DNA of 64,000 nt from Orychophragmus violaceus (GCA_030180135.1 CM058232.1:78411001-78475000), one strand, 5' to 3'. Shown: positions 44,077 through 55,533, counted from the stretch's first letter. Notes: generated from the letters alone by a model not told the origin. Program-made: numbers and translations.

Positions 44077-44739
44077 TTAGTCGCAAACGTCGTTGTCCAT
44101 TGGCCACCTAGAGCACCACATGTGGTATTTAGAACATCGGCAGATGCGCACACGATCAATATCGTTTTCGTTACGTTTGGGTGTGAACCAATCAGGAAGC
44201 AGTCTTCCACACGCATTATGGTTTAGACGAGGTAGTATTCTTCGCACTTGCGTTGCGTGTTCTCGAGTAACTTCATATCTACCAAAGAGTTCATCATCTC
44301 TGTCTTCCCTGAAGGATTTGTGTATGATACCATACATATACTTGCTTAAGATGCATTCATCTTTAGTAGCAGATTTTATGCATGCAAGTCCTTCATCTCT
44401 CTTGTTATTGAAGAAGAAACCTGAGATTCCTTTGTGGAGGATGGCTGATGTGTTGCATGCGTCATAGCAGCTTTCATCGAATTTTCTCCAGTCAAAACCC
44501 GAAGCCCAAACATAGTATTCCATCTCTATTAGATCAATAGATTTGAAGAACTCCCTTGCTTCTGTATAATCATTCAAGGCTTTGCAAGCTATCTTCGAAT
44601 GACGGAGATCTTGCATGTTTCGTTCGCAAACACGGGCTAGTATCTTCGTTATCCCATCATCAAGCAACGCTAGAAGTTTGAATGGGATGATTGCTTTCCG
44701 TTTTCTTGTTACTGAACGGGTTTCATAGTAAGGCTGGTC
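44077..44739 (-). CDS. F-box-like protein of the At2g35280/At1g67623 type, possibly truncated
   Basis: An open minus-strand frame contains RKRKAIIPFKLLALLDDGIT followed by KILARVCERNMQDLRHSKIA, a degenerate F-box (LP-x-D-LL-x-KI-x-A-R-V in relatives). Then comes the Brassicaceae-specific region with repeat-like helices (GISGFFFNNKRDEGLACIKS and ATKDECILSKYMYGIIHKSF). It ends RICRCSKYHMWCSRWPMDND, a cysteine-bearing tail as in that family. Such proteins are presumed SCF ubiquitin-ligase adaptors; targets are unknown. No ATG is in frame before the F-box: an ATG further up (about 44753) is in another frame that stops, so a frameshift or lost start is likely. A second, more decayed relative is at 55534. 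Confidence 0.65.
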   Translation of the reverse strand, partial: DQPYYETRSVTRKRKAIIPFKLLALLDDGITKILARVCERNMQDLRHSKIACKALNDYTEAREFFKSIDLIEMEYYVWASGFDWRKFDESCYDACNTSAILHKGISGFFFNNKRDEGLACIKSATKDECILSKYMYGIIHKSFREDRDDELFGRYEVTREHATQVRRILPRLNHNACGRLLPDWFTPKRNENDIDRVRICRCSKYHMWCSRWPMDNDVCD

Positions 44740-45700
44740 GTATCAACGCCATGGCTAGTACGCATAAGCCATAGGCATATTGTTGTAGTTTAGGTTAACG
44801 AAGCAGTTGACTTTAATTCAACTGAATCAGTGGCTTCAAGATCTTAAGAATGAGTTTTAATTAATCCCTAATTTGATTGAATGAGTTTCTTATTCGTAAT
44901 AACCTTACATAAAGACACGACCATTCATTTTCCCCCACACAAATAATTAATAAAATAATGAAAAAATATACTTAACTTTGATAACCTAGATTATTATGTA
45001 TTTGGCAGTTCCCTAGATGATCAATTGTTCACTAATGTCGGTTGCGTATGTGCGGAAAGGGGAATGTAGACCCTAAATATTAAGTAGTAATTATGTTAGC
45101 TATGAACATTATGTTATGCCAGATTTTTTGTTTTTGCAAAAAGGTTAATATTCATTAAAATGAAAGTTGAGGATATAAATTTTTTTATGAATTAATATTT
45201 TGTAATATTTTAGTGTACGTTTTATAGTTATTTAAAGGAATGAGATCCCAAAGCTTCAGATTAACGAAGCTAAGGATCAATGATTTTGTTGGTGTCGCAT
45301 GATGTCATGTAAGATTTATTTACTTGAACCCTAAGATCTTTAAACATCTAATTCATGAGTTACAAGTGTGAGGGAAAGTGTCAAACATTAGTTCTTTAAT
45401 ATTCCTTGTGTAACACATTAGTTCATGACTAATCAATTAAGTGACACCAATAAACCATTATGTGTTCGGGGAATCGAACATATATTTACATTAATCGATA
45501 ACAAAGATAACGTACGAGTAATCTTATAAGGCTCGCCAAACCCAAAACAATTATTGCGCCTAAATTACCATAAACAGCCAACACGCTAACCATTATAACC
45601 TCTCTCAAATTTAGATAGTTTCTCAAATTCATAGAGTTTCTCAAATTCGTTTCTTCTTCCATTTATTACTCTCTACAGAAAATTTATTGCAAAAAAAACA
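44740..45700. other. no gene recognised
   Basis: AT-rich intergenic sequence. The last 150 bases (CTAACCATTATAACCTCTCT then TTCTTCTTCC) resemble the sequence at about 47390-47450 and look like a promoter/leader duplicated with the DUF223 gene. Confidence 0.4.
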
Positions 45701-45701
45701 A

Positions 45702-47022
45702 TGGCTAGATGGCAAGACCAATTCCTTTCGGAGATCAACAAGTCGACGATGAAATGGAGTTTGAGATTGAAGGTCCTTCGGTATTGGATGTTTCAAGGGG
45801 TCTTCACCGGCAAAACCATCAAAATACTTTTGGTGGATGAACAGGTTATCTTTATATTATAATGATACATTTGAAGTTTTACTTCTTGCACTATTCTTAC
45901 ACTGTATAAAATTTGGAACTTACGCTGTATAAACTTTTGTTCTTACGATGTTTAAAGTTTTAAGTCTTGAACTTTTTATCGATAGGGCCAAAGGATATAA
46001 GGATAAATATTGGGTGATTACGTTAGAATCTTCAAGTGGTTGTTGGAATCTAAGGGCCATTGGGTTCAATGGGATAACGTTCATTTCCTTGATAGGACAA
46101 TGTTTGACCGATTGACAGATAGTTTATTCTCTCTGTGTCGAATCAATTCAAGTAAGATCTGGAAAATTCCATTCCCTAATGACCAGCACTACTTAGACTT
46201 GAAGCTTATACATGGCGTTTCAAACGGCACTATAACTCGCACATATCCAATCAGTATAGATTTGTTTTAAGGTTACAAATTTTATGGGACTTTATTGTTT
46301 TAATATGATTTGGTTATTGATTTGTTTGGTGTTTTCTTTTGAAATATAGATTTGATTGGTGTTGTGCTTCGAATTGATGAAATAAGAAGAGATCCAGTGG
46401 TTCTTGGAACAAATGATCAGGAAACTTATTTATGGAGACGTCTTCATGTAAAATTCTCAATTAGAGATTTGGAGTAAGTATAACTTCCATTTATTTCATG
46501 CAGAATATTCTTAGAATGTCTGAAAGCTGATTTGTAGTAAATAATTTCAAAAACAAGTCATTGGATTGTGTGGTCAATGGCGATCTTGATGTTACGCTAG
46601 TGAGTGCATGGGGAAAAAGTCTGAATGAGATATTGTTCTGCTTATTCCAGTGCTTTAATATCGTCAAAACAATGGTGGTATGATGAAATTTCAAATCTTT
46701 TTTAAATTTTTTCCAGTTACTGTAAAATGAAAAAAAATTAAAATTTCTTTTTCGATTAAGGTTGGTGAGGTTGGAGGGTATTCAACGAGTTTCTAAGATA
46801 CGCTTTGATGCGTATGAAGTTGAAGAATTCCGTGATTTTCTCCATAGACATTTATCTAACACCTCATAATCATATAATATAGATGTTTATGTTTTTTTGG
46901 GATGTTATGTGTTATTGTTTTAATATGATTTTTTTTCCTTCAGGTACCCTAAGCCTCTCTATGTTAAGAATGTTGGGTGTGATTTGTTGGATTTGCGAAA
47001 TGAAGAACATACTTCATTTTAA
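45702..47022 (+). pseudogene. DUF223 (RPA70-like OB-fold) gene, multi-exon, degenerate
   Basis: An ATG at 45702 starts MARWQDQFLSEINKSTMKWS followed by LRLKVLRYWMF and KTIKILLVDEQ, the first OB-fold strands of plant RPA1-like DUF223 proteins. After an intron the second part has two stops (about 45991-46008) before GDYVRIFKWLLESKGHWVQW. Later exons carry DLIGVVLRIDEI (about 46350), a WIVWSMAILMLR stretch and RLEGIQRVSKIRFDAYEVEE. The end YPKPLYVKNVGCDLLDLRNE is near 46945-47015. RPA-like proteins bind single-stranded DNA; DUF223 members are very numerous in Brassicaceae and often carried by transposons. Stops make this copy non-functional. Confidence 0.7.
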
Positions 47023-47754
47023 GTTACATTTGTATTTATAACCCGCACTTTGTTTATGGTTTTCTTTAGTATTTTTTATTGTCAACATGGTTTTCTTTAG
47101 TAATTTTGTGTTTTTAATCGTATTGCATGATATCCAAAAAATTAAAATAATGAATGATGACCATAGTATTTAAAAACATAAATAGTTTGGAAAAATATAC
47201 TAACAATGATGTAATTGGTACTTATAATATTTTTAAAAATTGTTCAATGATATTAAACATGAAAATATTATGCACAATTATAAAAAAAAATTAATATTTT
47301 GGAAATTCCACGCATCTGCGCAGCACCTAAACTAAATAATTTGGTAAATTATCATTAACCGATCGAGATACACTAACCATCATAACATCTTTCAAATTCA
47401 GATATTCTCTTCCTCTCTGCCATAGAAATACCTTAACCATTATAACCTTGGAATTTTCCTCTCCTGTCGCAGAGAAAACAGAGACGATAAAGAGAAATGG
47501 TCAAAGGAAAGGCGAGAACCCCTTCACTCCTTTAGTTCATCGTTTATTTTTGATTCTTCTATAATCAATTAAATCATTTTCTTCCGTTGATCTTTTATTG
47601 CCAATATGTTTACATTAGTAAAAAATATATATTCTTAACGTATAAAAAAGCCGATTATGAAGCATGAGATACTCTAGGTTCGAACTTCGAGATTCCTATT
47701 TACATCTTATTTAAATTGAAATATGTATGTTTTCATAAGTATTGTAACATTGAG
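47023..47754. other. no gene recognised; duplicated DUF223-type leader
   Basis: AT-rich. The stretch 47365-47500 repeats the leader-like words (CTAACCAT-ATAAC, TTCTCTTCCTCTCT) found before the DUF223 gene at 45590-45670, and an ATG at 47497 opens only a few codons. Confidence 0.4.
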
Positions 47755-48420
47755 TTTGATAGAGCTTCAAAAGGAAACCCTGGAAGAGCTTGGTTTAGGA
47801 GTTGTTATGCGTGATTCAGATGTAACTGTCATCTCCTCCTACTGTGAAGGATTAGGCAATACAACAAACAATGTTGCCGAATATTGAGGTTTGAATCGTG
47901 GTTTGGAGTCTGCTTTAGAAAAAGGTTACACACACATGAAGGCTATGGAGACTCTCAGCTTGTCGTTAAACAGGTCAATTGATTTACAGCTAATGTCTGT
48001 TTTCTCTCTTGAATCTTTATCTCTAGACTTTCTGATAGCTATCATTAAACATATGCGGAGTGAATGGCAAGTTAGAAACCGAAAATTGCTGCAGTATAAT
48101 CAGGCAAAAGAGTTTACCTGAAAATTCAAGCCATTCGATATCGAACATATTCCCAGGGTATTGCACATATCCTTTTGTGTTTTTAACATTTGATTTGAAT
48201 ATGGCTAAGATTTTATGGGTTTGTCTAATTTCCAATTGAAGGAATACAAGTATGAATCTGATAGCCATGCAAACTACGGGACCGATCTCCAAGGTGAGAT
48301 ACTACAATAATGAATTCAATTACATTTTCCCTGAAAATTAGTCAAAGTTTTGTTTTTGCTATTCTATGATGTATATTTAGATGGTCAGACTCATGTGATT
48401 CCAGGCAGGAAGTACTACTG
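47755..48420 (+). pseudogene. plant RNase H-like (RVT_3 family) gene fragment with introns
   Basis: ASKGNPGRAW and GLGVVMRDSDVTVISSYCEG lead to NTTNNVAEY-stop-GLNRGLESALEKG (about 47765-47930), the first half of a type I RNase H fold as in At3g01410-like proteins. Then WQVRNRKLLQYNQ (48062-48100), KFKPFDIEHIPR, and after an intron EYKYESDSHANYGTDLQ (about 48241-48290). After another intron comes DGQTHVIPG. A TGA replaces Arg after VAEY, and the DSQ motif is frame-shifted (METLSLSLN for GDSQLVVK-type). Decayed. It lies between the DUF223 gene and a CACTA subterminal block and may be cargo of it. Confidence 0.75.
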
Positions 48421-48689
48421 AAGTAGAGATCTTCATGTTCTTTATGCTTAAACGTTAGAAAACATGCCTGTAAGATTTTTTTTTCTTCTGCTTTTTTTTT
48501 ATTATTTTCTTATCAGAACACGTTCCCTTTTGAAGAACAAATCAATGTATTTCCGTTAAGCAGCAACGAGGATAATGAACTATCAGTTTCTTATGCTGAA
48601 TTTCACGCTTAATAATTAGAGATTATAAAAGAAAAGCATACATTAGTTATTCTCGTTTACTTATGATTATAATATATATATTAGCTTTG

Positions 48690-48964
48690 ATATTCGGTTA
48701 AGATTATTAGCAAATATAACGAAACTATCGTATAATATTATTACTAAATCAAAAACATACAACATGATACGACTCAAACCCAACTACTTTGCGACACAAA
48801 TAATGAGTTGCATATTAGTCGTAACAGTAGTGACAAGTTAACAACTTTGTTACTACTACACACAAAGTAAGAAATTAGTCGCCCATATAGTGACTAATTT
48901 GCGAATTTTATTCGATCCTTCACATCAGACGCAAAGTATTCGCCAAATTACCGATGATGCTGCA
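48690..48964. repeat. CACTA-type TAGTCG subterminal block, terminus lost
   Basis: Collinear with 58930-59170 (shared words GATACGACTC, CTACTTTGCGACAC, AATAATGAGTTG, ATTAGTCGCCCAT). The CACTA terminus itself is absent; the block is cut at 48964 by the LTR of the tandem array. Confidence 0.7.
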
Positions 48965-50455
48965 TGTAATGGCTCAAATTCTAGGTTTTAAAAAAAAAAT
49001 TGGAAGAAAAGGAGAAAGCCCAAATCCCGTTTCCTTTCGTAAAACCCTGTGGTCTCCACCACCCTTCTCCAATAAATAGTTGCCTCCACTTAAGAGAAAA
49101 AGCAAAAGAAGAACCACAGGCGAAGCCCTGCTCCTGTTTTGTCTCAGCCACCATCCTCCAAGCCTACCTCTTCTAATCTGCAATCGTCTAGAGTCAAAAG
49201 TAACCCTGTAAGCTGAGTTTCACATCTGTTTCCCACTAAAACCTCCATAACTTTCTAACTATGAGGAATCTTGAAAATCCGAAGCCATCATCGCGTTCAG
49301 CTTGACGAGAAGAAGTCGTAGCCACCGACCGCACTTTCGTAGAACACCGGAAGCCCCCGCAAGCGCCCAGAGAAGAACGGCGCTTGAGATTCACGCGCCG
49401 CCGCCGTCACGAGCCGTTGCTACCGTCGCCTGCTGCCGACCGTAGCCGCCGTCGCCGATGACCAGAGCCACCGTCCATCACCAGAGAGCCACCGCCACGA
49501 CCACCAAACCCGCCGCCGGCCACCGAATCAACTCGCCGGCGGCCGAGTTAACTGGGTTGACCTGTTCATTGACCGGTTTTGTTTGGTTTAACCCGGTTTG
49601 GTCCGGTTCAATTCAATTCATGGTTTAATTCAAGTTCACTCCGGTTTAGTTTGGTTTAGATCGGTTTAGCTGGTCTGGGTTGACTGTGACCGGATTGACT
49701 TGGACCGTTGACTTTTCGGTCAACATTTTCAATTGATCGTAACTAGCTCATCTTTAGGCCGGTTTGAACGAAACGAAAGCCTATCTCACTCAATTTTCCG
49801 TTCTTTTCCCATATATGAATTCCGATCGGGCGTCAGGAATTCCTATATTATTCTTATGCCCTTCTTTGGCCAAGGTGAGGACCACTCATGACCTTTGCTT
49901 ATCCCATTCAATTCTGGGACGCGATTCCTTTGTTAATACCATCTTCCTAGGTAGTACAAGATAGTAAAGCGCTTGATGTAATTGGTTGTTGGAACGTAGA
50001 ACTGTTAAGATATCGCTTAAACCAAAAACGTTATCTGTGTGTGATGGATATGTGTGGAGTAGATGTGTGGTAGGTTCATGCCAGGGAGTTGGGTGCAGGG
50101 CGTGGGAAGTCCTTGTCGTCAGGGAGGGTGTGATGAGCCCTCCAAAGTGGTGCGTGGGACACACGTGTGGGGTATTAAGGCTTGTAGGGTTCGGGAGTGT
50201 GAGCTGGGAGCTCGTTAAGCATGAACGAACGTTAGAACTGTGTGGTATGTCTTCGAATAGATTTTGATACAATTACTCTGTCCTCTTTCCTTTCCCGCTC
50301 TTTTCCCTCACAGGTACGGATGCAAGATCGATCGATCGACTGATGTTCTTGGTGGATTTGAATCGAAGGGAGTGTGTGGGTTCCTGGTTGGACCGTTCCA
50401 GTTCAACGGGTGCTGCACGATGCCATTTCTGGTTCGCCAGGGACGGGCCGTGTCA
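48965..50455 (+). repeat. array LTR 1 (about 1.49 kb)
   Basis: Starts TGTAATGGCTCAAATTCTAGG, aligned to TGCAACGGCCTAAAATTTG of LTR 2, and ends GGGCCGTGTCA. It includes a GC-rich CCGCCG tract at 49320-49560 and about 0.8 kb absent from LTR 2. A primer site TGGTATCATAGC follows at 50459. Confidence 0.7.
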
Positions 50456-50653
50456 GCTTGGTATCATAGCCTGGGTTAAGATCTCTCAGCGATGTCCGAG
50501 AGATCAAGCTTCCGCAGTTTTTTGAAAACCGAAATTCGGTTTTCAAAGTATTTTCGAAAGTTTGGAAAGTGGTTACTTTGTGAAATGATTTTTCAAGCAC
50601 CAACTATCATTGATTTTCTCTTGCTGTGACCTTACCCCTTTTGTTTGTGCAGG

Positions 50654-51600
50654 ATGTCTTCTGATTTTGATTCCGATTCTGGTTCTAGTCTCGTACGCGT
50701 TTTCCGCACTCGTGCTACAACTAGGAAGAGTTTTCCGTGGTACTTCCACAGGATGAGCCGTTCGTCAACCATCACTGCAGCCTCAGGTTTCGTAGCCGCA
50801 TCCGTGCCTTCCCCGTTTCCAGCAGCTACAGCTCCGCAACCTCTGCGGAAGAGAGGACGACCTCAGAAGACACCGGTGGATGTTCCATCCATGTCTGCAG
50901 CCCCGACAAGCTCCCCGAGGCATAGGAGGGCCGGGAAAGAGCTAGCAGTGGAGGAGGCCGACGCTGAGACGGTGCGGAGGGCCGATCCAGAGCCAGAGAA
51001 GGCAGCGTATGTGGGTCAGATGTTTGTACATTCCCAGTTCCTCAGGTCCCACCATTTCCATAGTTTGGGCCGGAACCGATTTCGCAAGACAGCTCCCTCG
51101 GTGGTCAAGCCAGCACTGCAGGTTCATGCACCCCTGGCATACGTACCCCGTCTGATAAAACTGGTGGGAATGGACGTTGTTGAGTACACGGAATGATTCT
51201 TGTGGGCCGCTTCTCGCTCTCACTTTCAATCGCCAACGCATTGATTGTCTGTTTTTCTGAGTGGGCTCTTACCTGAGATTCGACATGATGTGTCAGATGG
51301 GTATGGATAAGGGGATTTCCACTTGGTAGTGATGTCAGCACGGTACGATCGGTTGGTTGAGGTGCGTCAGCAAGAGCTACAACATGAATAGTTGGAGAAG
51401 GAACATGAGTGGTTGCAGCAGCAACAGTACCAGCAGGCAGCCGCGCCCCTGTTAATCGCCATCTCCAGTTCTGATTCAGAGGTTGAGTCTAACCTTGAGG
51501 AAGACCCGAGTGAAGCATATTTTGATTCATGGGCTCCAAGATATCCAAGTGAATATAGCCATGGGACCCAGTCTTCTAGAAGTAGGGTGGTTAGCTATTC
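50654..51600 (+). pseudogene. array gag copy 1 with AT-hook-like motif
   Basis: ATG at 50654 (in GCAGGATGTCT, the same context in all three copies). The open frame to 51196 encodes a Ser/Asp-rich N-terminus, a basic RKRGRPQKTP segment (about 50847-50876, an AT-hook-like GRP core) and an Arg/Glu-rich linker. Then comes the start of a capsid domain (VEYTE, with RFLWAASRSHF after a stop). A Gln-rich helix (QQQQYQQ) and an acidic end follow in other frames to about 51600. Broken by at least two stops. No zinc knuckle seen. Confidence 0.72.
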
Positions 51601-51853
51601 TTTTTTTTTCCGGCTTTCGTTTTGGCTTTTCTGCGATTCTCGCATATCTGGTTTTTCTATCTAATTCTATTGTAGCCCTACTTCATTTCATTTATATACT
51701 TCATTCTATAATTTCCTGTCGTGCCTTTTCGTTCGGTTCCGCAATATCTCTCAAGTATAAGTCTTTGTACCCTAAAAAGGAAAGTGCTTTTGAGTTCTGG
51801 GACGTTCCGAGCAATTGTGCCCCTTAGAATTCGGGAAGAATTCTTTTTAAATG

Positions 51854-51872
51854 GGGGGGGGGGGGGGAGAAT
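51854..51872 (+). other. polypurine tract before array LTR 2
   Basis: A run of about fifteen G followed by AGAA immediately before the TG of LTR 2. Confidence 0.85.
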
Positions 51873-52524
51873 TGCAACGGCCTAAAATTTGTAACCCAAT
51901 TTTTTTTAAAGAAAGAAAAAAGCCCGAAAGCCAAGCTCAAAGCCAAACATGCAAACCCTAGGGTTTTCCCTCATTCCTTATAAATAGGAGAGCCCCTTTC
52001 TATAAAATTTATCAGATCTCTTTTCGACAAAGTTTTGTCCATTCCCGTTGCCTTTCGTGTCTCCAAAAACTATGTACCGTCATTCTCCTTCCTTTCTACC
52101 AAACAGGTAACCCCCCTAAATCTCAGATCTAGTCATGCTTTTCAAAAACCGAGTCTTTTCAAGCCATATCTTTCAAAACTTGAGGACTCACGAGAATCCG
52201 AGGCCATCATCGCGTCCAGCTCGCCAAGACAAAGTCAGCGCCTCCAGACGCTTCTCCGTCCACTGCCGCACGCGCCCCCACGCGTCTGGAGAAGGTTTGT
52301 CGTGTGGGAGACACGTGCCTGACGCGTATCCTCTTTCCTTACCCGCTCTTTTTCCTCGCAGGTCCGGATGCCGGATTGATCGATCGACTGATGTTCTTGG
52401 TGGATTTGAATCGAAGGGAGTGCGGGTGTTATTGGGACCATGTAAAGGCAGTCCGTTTGGACCGTTCCGGTTCAAAAGGTGCTGCACGACGCCGTTTCCG
52501 GTCAGTCGGGGACGGGCTGTGTCA
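51873..52524 (+). repeat. array LTR 2 (652 bases)
   Basis: Starts TGCAACGGCCTAAAATTTG and ends GGGCTGTGTCA. TATA box CTTATAAATAGG near 51977-51988. A primer site TGGTATCAAAGC follows at 52528, although a 3' LTR should not have one, showing tandem organisation. Confidence 0.82.
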
Positions 52525-52723
52525 GCTTGGTATCAAAGCCTAGGTTAAGATCTCTCAACCTTGTCTGAGAGATCAGCTTCCGCAGTTTCCTTAAAACCAA
52601 ATTTCAGTTTTAAAAGCGTTTGCGAAAGTTTGGAAGTTGGTTACTTTGTGAAATGATTTTTCAAGCACCAACTATATCATTGATTGTCTCTCATTGTGAC
52701 CTAACCCTTTTTATTTGTGCAGG

Positions 52724-53532
52724 ATGTCTTCTGATTCTGTTTTCGATTCTGGTTCTAGCCCCGTCCGCGTTTTCCGAACTTGTGCTACCACTAGGAAGAG
52801 TGTTCCCTGGTACTTCCACAGGATGGGTCGTCCGTCGACCAGTGCAACAGACTCAGGTTTTGGAGCCACATCTGTGCCTCCACCATTGCCAGCAGCTACA
52901 ATTCCACAACCTCCGCGGAAGAGAGAGAGAGAGACCTCGGAAGAGACCATTGGATGTTCCATCCAAATCTGCAGAACCGACGAGCTCCCCGAGGCGTAGG
53001 AGGGCCAGGAAAGAGCATGCATTGGAGAAAGTCAACCCGGAGCCGATGCAGAGGGCCGATCCAGAGCCAGAGCATGTAGCGTACGTGGTTTAGATGTTTG
53101 TGCATCCCCCAGTTCCTCAGGTCCCAGCATTTCTAGAGTTTGGTAAGGAACCGATTCCGCAATTCAATGCTCCACCGGTGGTCGAGCCAGCACCGCAGGT
53201 TCATGCACCGACCCCGTTTGGTTCAGCTGGTGGGAATTAACATTGAAGAGTACGCGGAACGATTCTTCTGGGCCGCTTCTCGGTCTCACTTTCGATCCAC
53301 AACGCATTGTTTGTCGTTGTTTCTAAGTGGGCTCTTACCTGAGATCCGACATGATGTGTCAGATGGGTATTAGTTCGGGGATGGATTTTCACTTGGTAGT
53401 GATGGCAGCACGGTATGCTCGGTTGGTTGAGGTGCGTCAGCAGGAGTTGGCTTACCAGCAGCAGGATATGGCGCAGTAGCAGGCAGAGAGGGAGCAGGAA
53501 CAGGAGTGGTTGCTACAGCAACAACAACAATA
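52724..53532 (+). pseudogene. array gag copy 2
   Basis: ATG at 52724. Same N-terminus (MSSDSVFDSGSSPVRVFRT). The GRP motif is disrupted by a GAGA expansion and frameshift near 52925. The capsid-like segment LSGLLPEIRHDVSDGY appears near 53325-53370, and a Gln-rich end (QQQQQ) to 53532, where it joins LTR interior (GTGTGAGATCGGAGCTCG). Several frameshifts. Confidence 0.72.
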
Positions 53533-53917
53533 AGAGTGTGAGATCGGAGCTCGTTAACCATGAACGGACGTTAGAATTGTGTGGTGTGCCTTCGGGCGGA
53601 TTGCGTGCAAGGTGATATTAGTTTCGTACTTGTGGCTCGTAGTTGTTTTGCGTTAGCCGAGATCGCGGGTTCCTTGAATCCGCTCTCACTAGGTAATTTT
53701 GTTTTGAAAAAAATTACTCGATCCTCTTCCTTTCCCGCTATTTTTTTCTCCCAAGTCCGGATGCAAGATTGATCGATCGAATGATGTTCTTGGTGGATTT
53801 GAATCGAAGGGAGTGTGAGTGTTCTTGGGACCTTGGAAAGGCAGTCTGGTTTGACAATTCCGGTTCAACAGGTGCCGCACGACGCCGTTTCCGGTTCGCC
53901 AGGGACGGGCCGTGTCA
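53533..53917 (+). repeat. array partial LTR 3
   Basis: The 3' part of the LTR only, starting in U5-side sequence homologous to 50188 onward and ending GGGCCGTGTCA. Primer site TGGTATCAGAGC at 53921. Confidence 0.78.
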
Positions 53918-54116
53918 GCTTGGTATCAGAGCCTGGGTTAAGATCTCTCAGCCTTGTCTGAGAGATCAGCTTCCGCATTTTTCTTAAAACCGAATTTCCG
54001 TTTTAAAAGCGTTTGCGAAAGTTTGGAAAGTGGTTACTTTGTGAAATGATTTTTCAAGCACTAACTATATCATTGATTGTCTTTTGTTGTGACCTAACCC
54101 AATTTGTTTGTGCAGG

Positions 54117-54857
54117 ATGTCTTCTGATTCTGTTTTTGATTCTGGTTCTAGCCCCGTCCGCGTTTTCCGAACTCGTGCTACCACTAAGAAGAGTGTTTAG
54201 TGGTACTTCCACAGGATGGGCTGTCCGTCGACTAGCGCCGCAGACTCATGTTCCGTAGCCGCATCCGTTCCTCCACCATTGCCAGCAGCTACAATTCCGC
54301 AACCTCTGCGGAAGAGAGGGCGACCTCGGAAGACACCATTAGATGTTCCATCCACGTCTGCAGCCCCGACGAGCTCCCCAAGGCGTAGGAGGGCCGGGAA
54401 GGAGCAAGCATTGGAGAAAGTCGACCCAGAGCCGATGCGGAGGGCCGATACAGATCAAAAGCATGCAGCATACGTGGGTCAGATGTTTGTGCATCCCGCA
54501 GTTCCTCAGGTCCCACCATTTCCAGAGTTTGGTCCGGAACCTATTCCGCAATACAATGCTCCACCGGTGGTCGAGCCAGCACCGCATGTTCATGCAGCCC
54601 CGACATACGTACCCTGTTCGGTTCAGATGTTGGGAATGAACGTTGAAAAGTACGCGGAACGATTCTTGTGAGCCGCTTCTCACTCTCACTTTCGATCCCC
54701 AACGCATTGGTTGTCATTGTTTCTGAGTGGGCTCAACGCATTTTTTGGTTGAGGTGCGTCAGCAGGATTTGGCTTACCAGCAGCAGGCTATGGCGCAGTA
54801 GCAGGCAGAGTGGGAGCAGGAACATGAGTGGTTGCAGCAGAAATAGCAGCAACAAGA
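54117..54857 (+). pseudogene. array gag copy 3
   Basis: ATG at 54117. A TAG near 54198 follows the first 27 codons, but the frame reopens with RKRGRPRKTPLDVPSTSAAP at about 54309-54370 (intact AT-hook-like core). The linker and capsid start end in KYAERFL. A deletion removes the LLPEIRHD segment present in copy 2, and a Gln-rich end runs into LTR interior at about 54857. Confidence 0.72.
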
Positions 54858-55060
54858 GTGTGAGATGGGAGTTCGTTAAGCACGAAAAGACGTTAGAATT
54901 GTGTGGTGAGCCTTCGGGCGGATTGTGTGCAAGGTGATATTAGCTTAGTACTTGTAGCTTGTAGTTGTGTGGCGTTAGCCGAGATCGCTGGTTCCTTGAA
55001 TCCACTCTCACTAGGTAATTGTGTTTTGAAACAATTAAATGGTCCTCTTTCCTTTCCCGT
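54858..55060 (+). repeat. array partial LTR 4, truncated
   Basis: Homologous to 53533-53740 (GTTAGAATTGTGTGGTG, GCCGAGATCGC-GGTTCCTTGAAT), ending near CTTTCCCGTGCTTTAATC. Marks the right end of the array. Confidence 0.7.
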
Positions 55061-55533
55061 GCTTTAATCGTAAGGAGTATATGCATTATCTTTGGGTGAA
55101 AATTGTAATACTTCCAGAGTATTTTACTACTGAATAAATGACTTTTTTGCAAAAAGGCGCGATGATTAAATTGAAAGGACATTTACCTAAATAAATTTTC
55201 AACAATATATTCATGCAAGTAACAACACGTTTTTGTAATAACTTTTAAATTTCAATAAATAATGAAGCGACATTACATATCATTACGTAGCGAATTTGAT
55301 TCATTATGTACATACTTACTCCAGCCGAAGATGCACGCCAACAGATGCATATTAATTTATAAATAACAATAACATAAATACTATTTAAATTTATGGAAAA
55401 CTCAAAGGTTGGATCCGATCTATATATAAACATCTGCGGATGCCTTAGAAACAATATATATCTCAAATACTCTACAATATTATTTTTAAAAATTCTCCTT
55501 TGCCTGTTTCCATATTTTCTAACCAAAATCGAC
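55061..55533 (+). other. no gene recognised; upstream region of F-box pseudogene
   Basis: AT-rich intergenic sequence. It could hold the promoter of the F-box copy that follows; no clear element is seen. Confidence 0.4.

Larger units (their letters stand above)
48965..55060 (+). mobile_element. tandem array of gag-only LTR element (LTR-gag-LTR-gag-LTR'-gag-LTR')
   Basis: Four LTR or part-LTR segments (48965-50455, 51873-52524, about 53530-53917, about 54858-55060) alternate with three gag-like regions. The first three LTR segments end in the same TGTCA-GCT-TGGTATCA junction (Met-tRNA primer site). No protease, RT or integrase occurs. Gag resembles Ty3/gypsy chromovirus capsid. Units 2 and 3 repeat with a period of about 1.39 kb, and their gag ends run directly into LTR interior, so they arose by tandem duplication, not new insertion. 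No flanking TSD was identified. Confidence 0.8.

Noticed and set aside
45702..47022. Helitron carrying an RPA gene
   Set aside because: No Rep-helicase, no CTRR 3' hairpin end or TC/A-T insertion seen; DUF223 alone is not enough.
50328..50345. GATCGATCGATCGA in array LTRs as another copy of the palindrome pair
   Set aside because: A simple GATC repeat without the GCAA/TTGC or TGTG/CACA flanks and with no partner 21 bp away.
50286..53800. Many overlapping frames on both strands in the tandem array
   Set aside because: GC-rich gag and LTR repeats generate long chance frames; only the frame starting MSSD is kept as gag.
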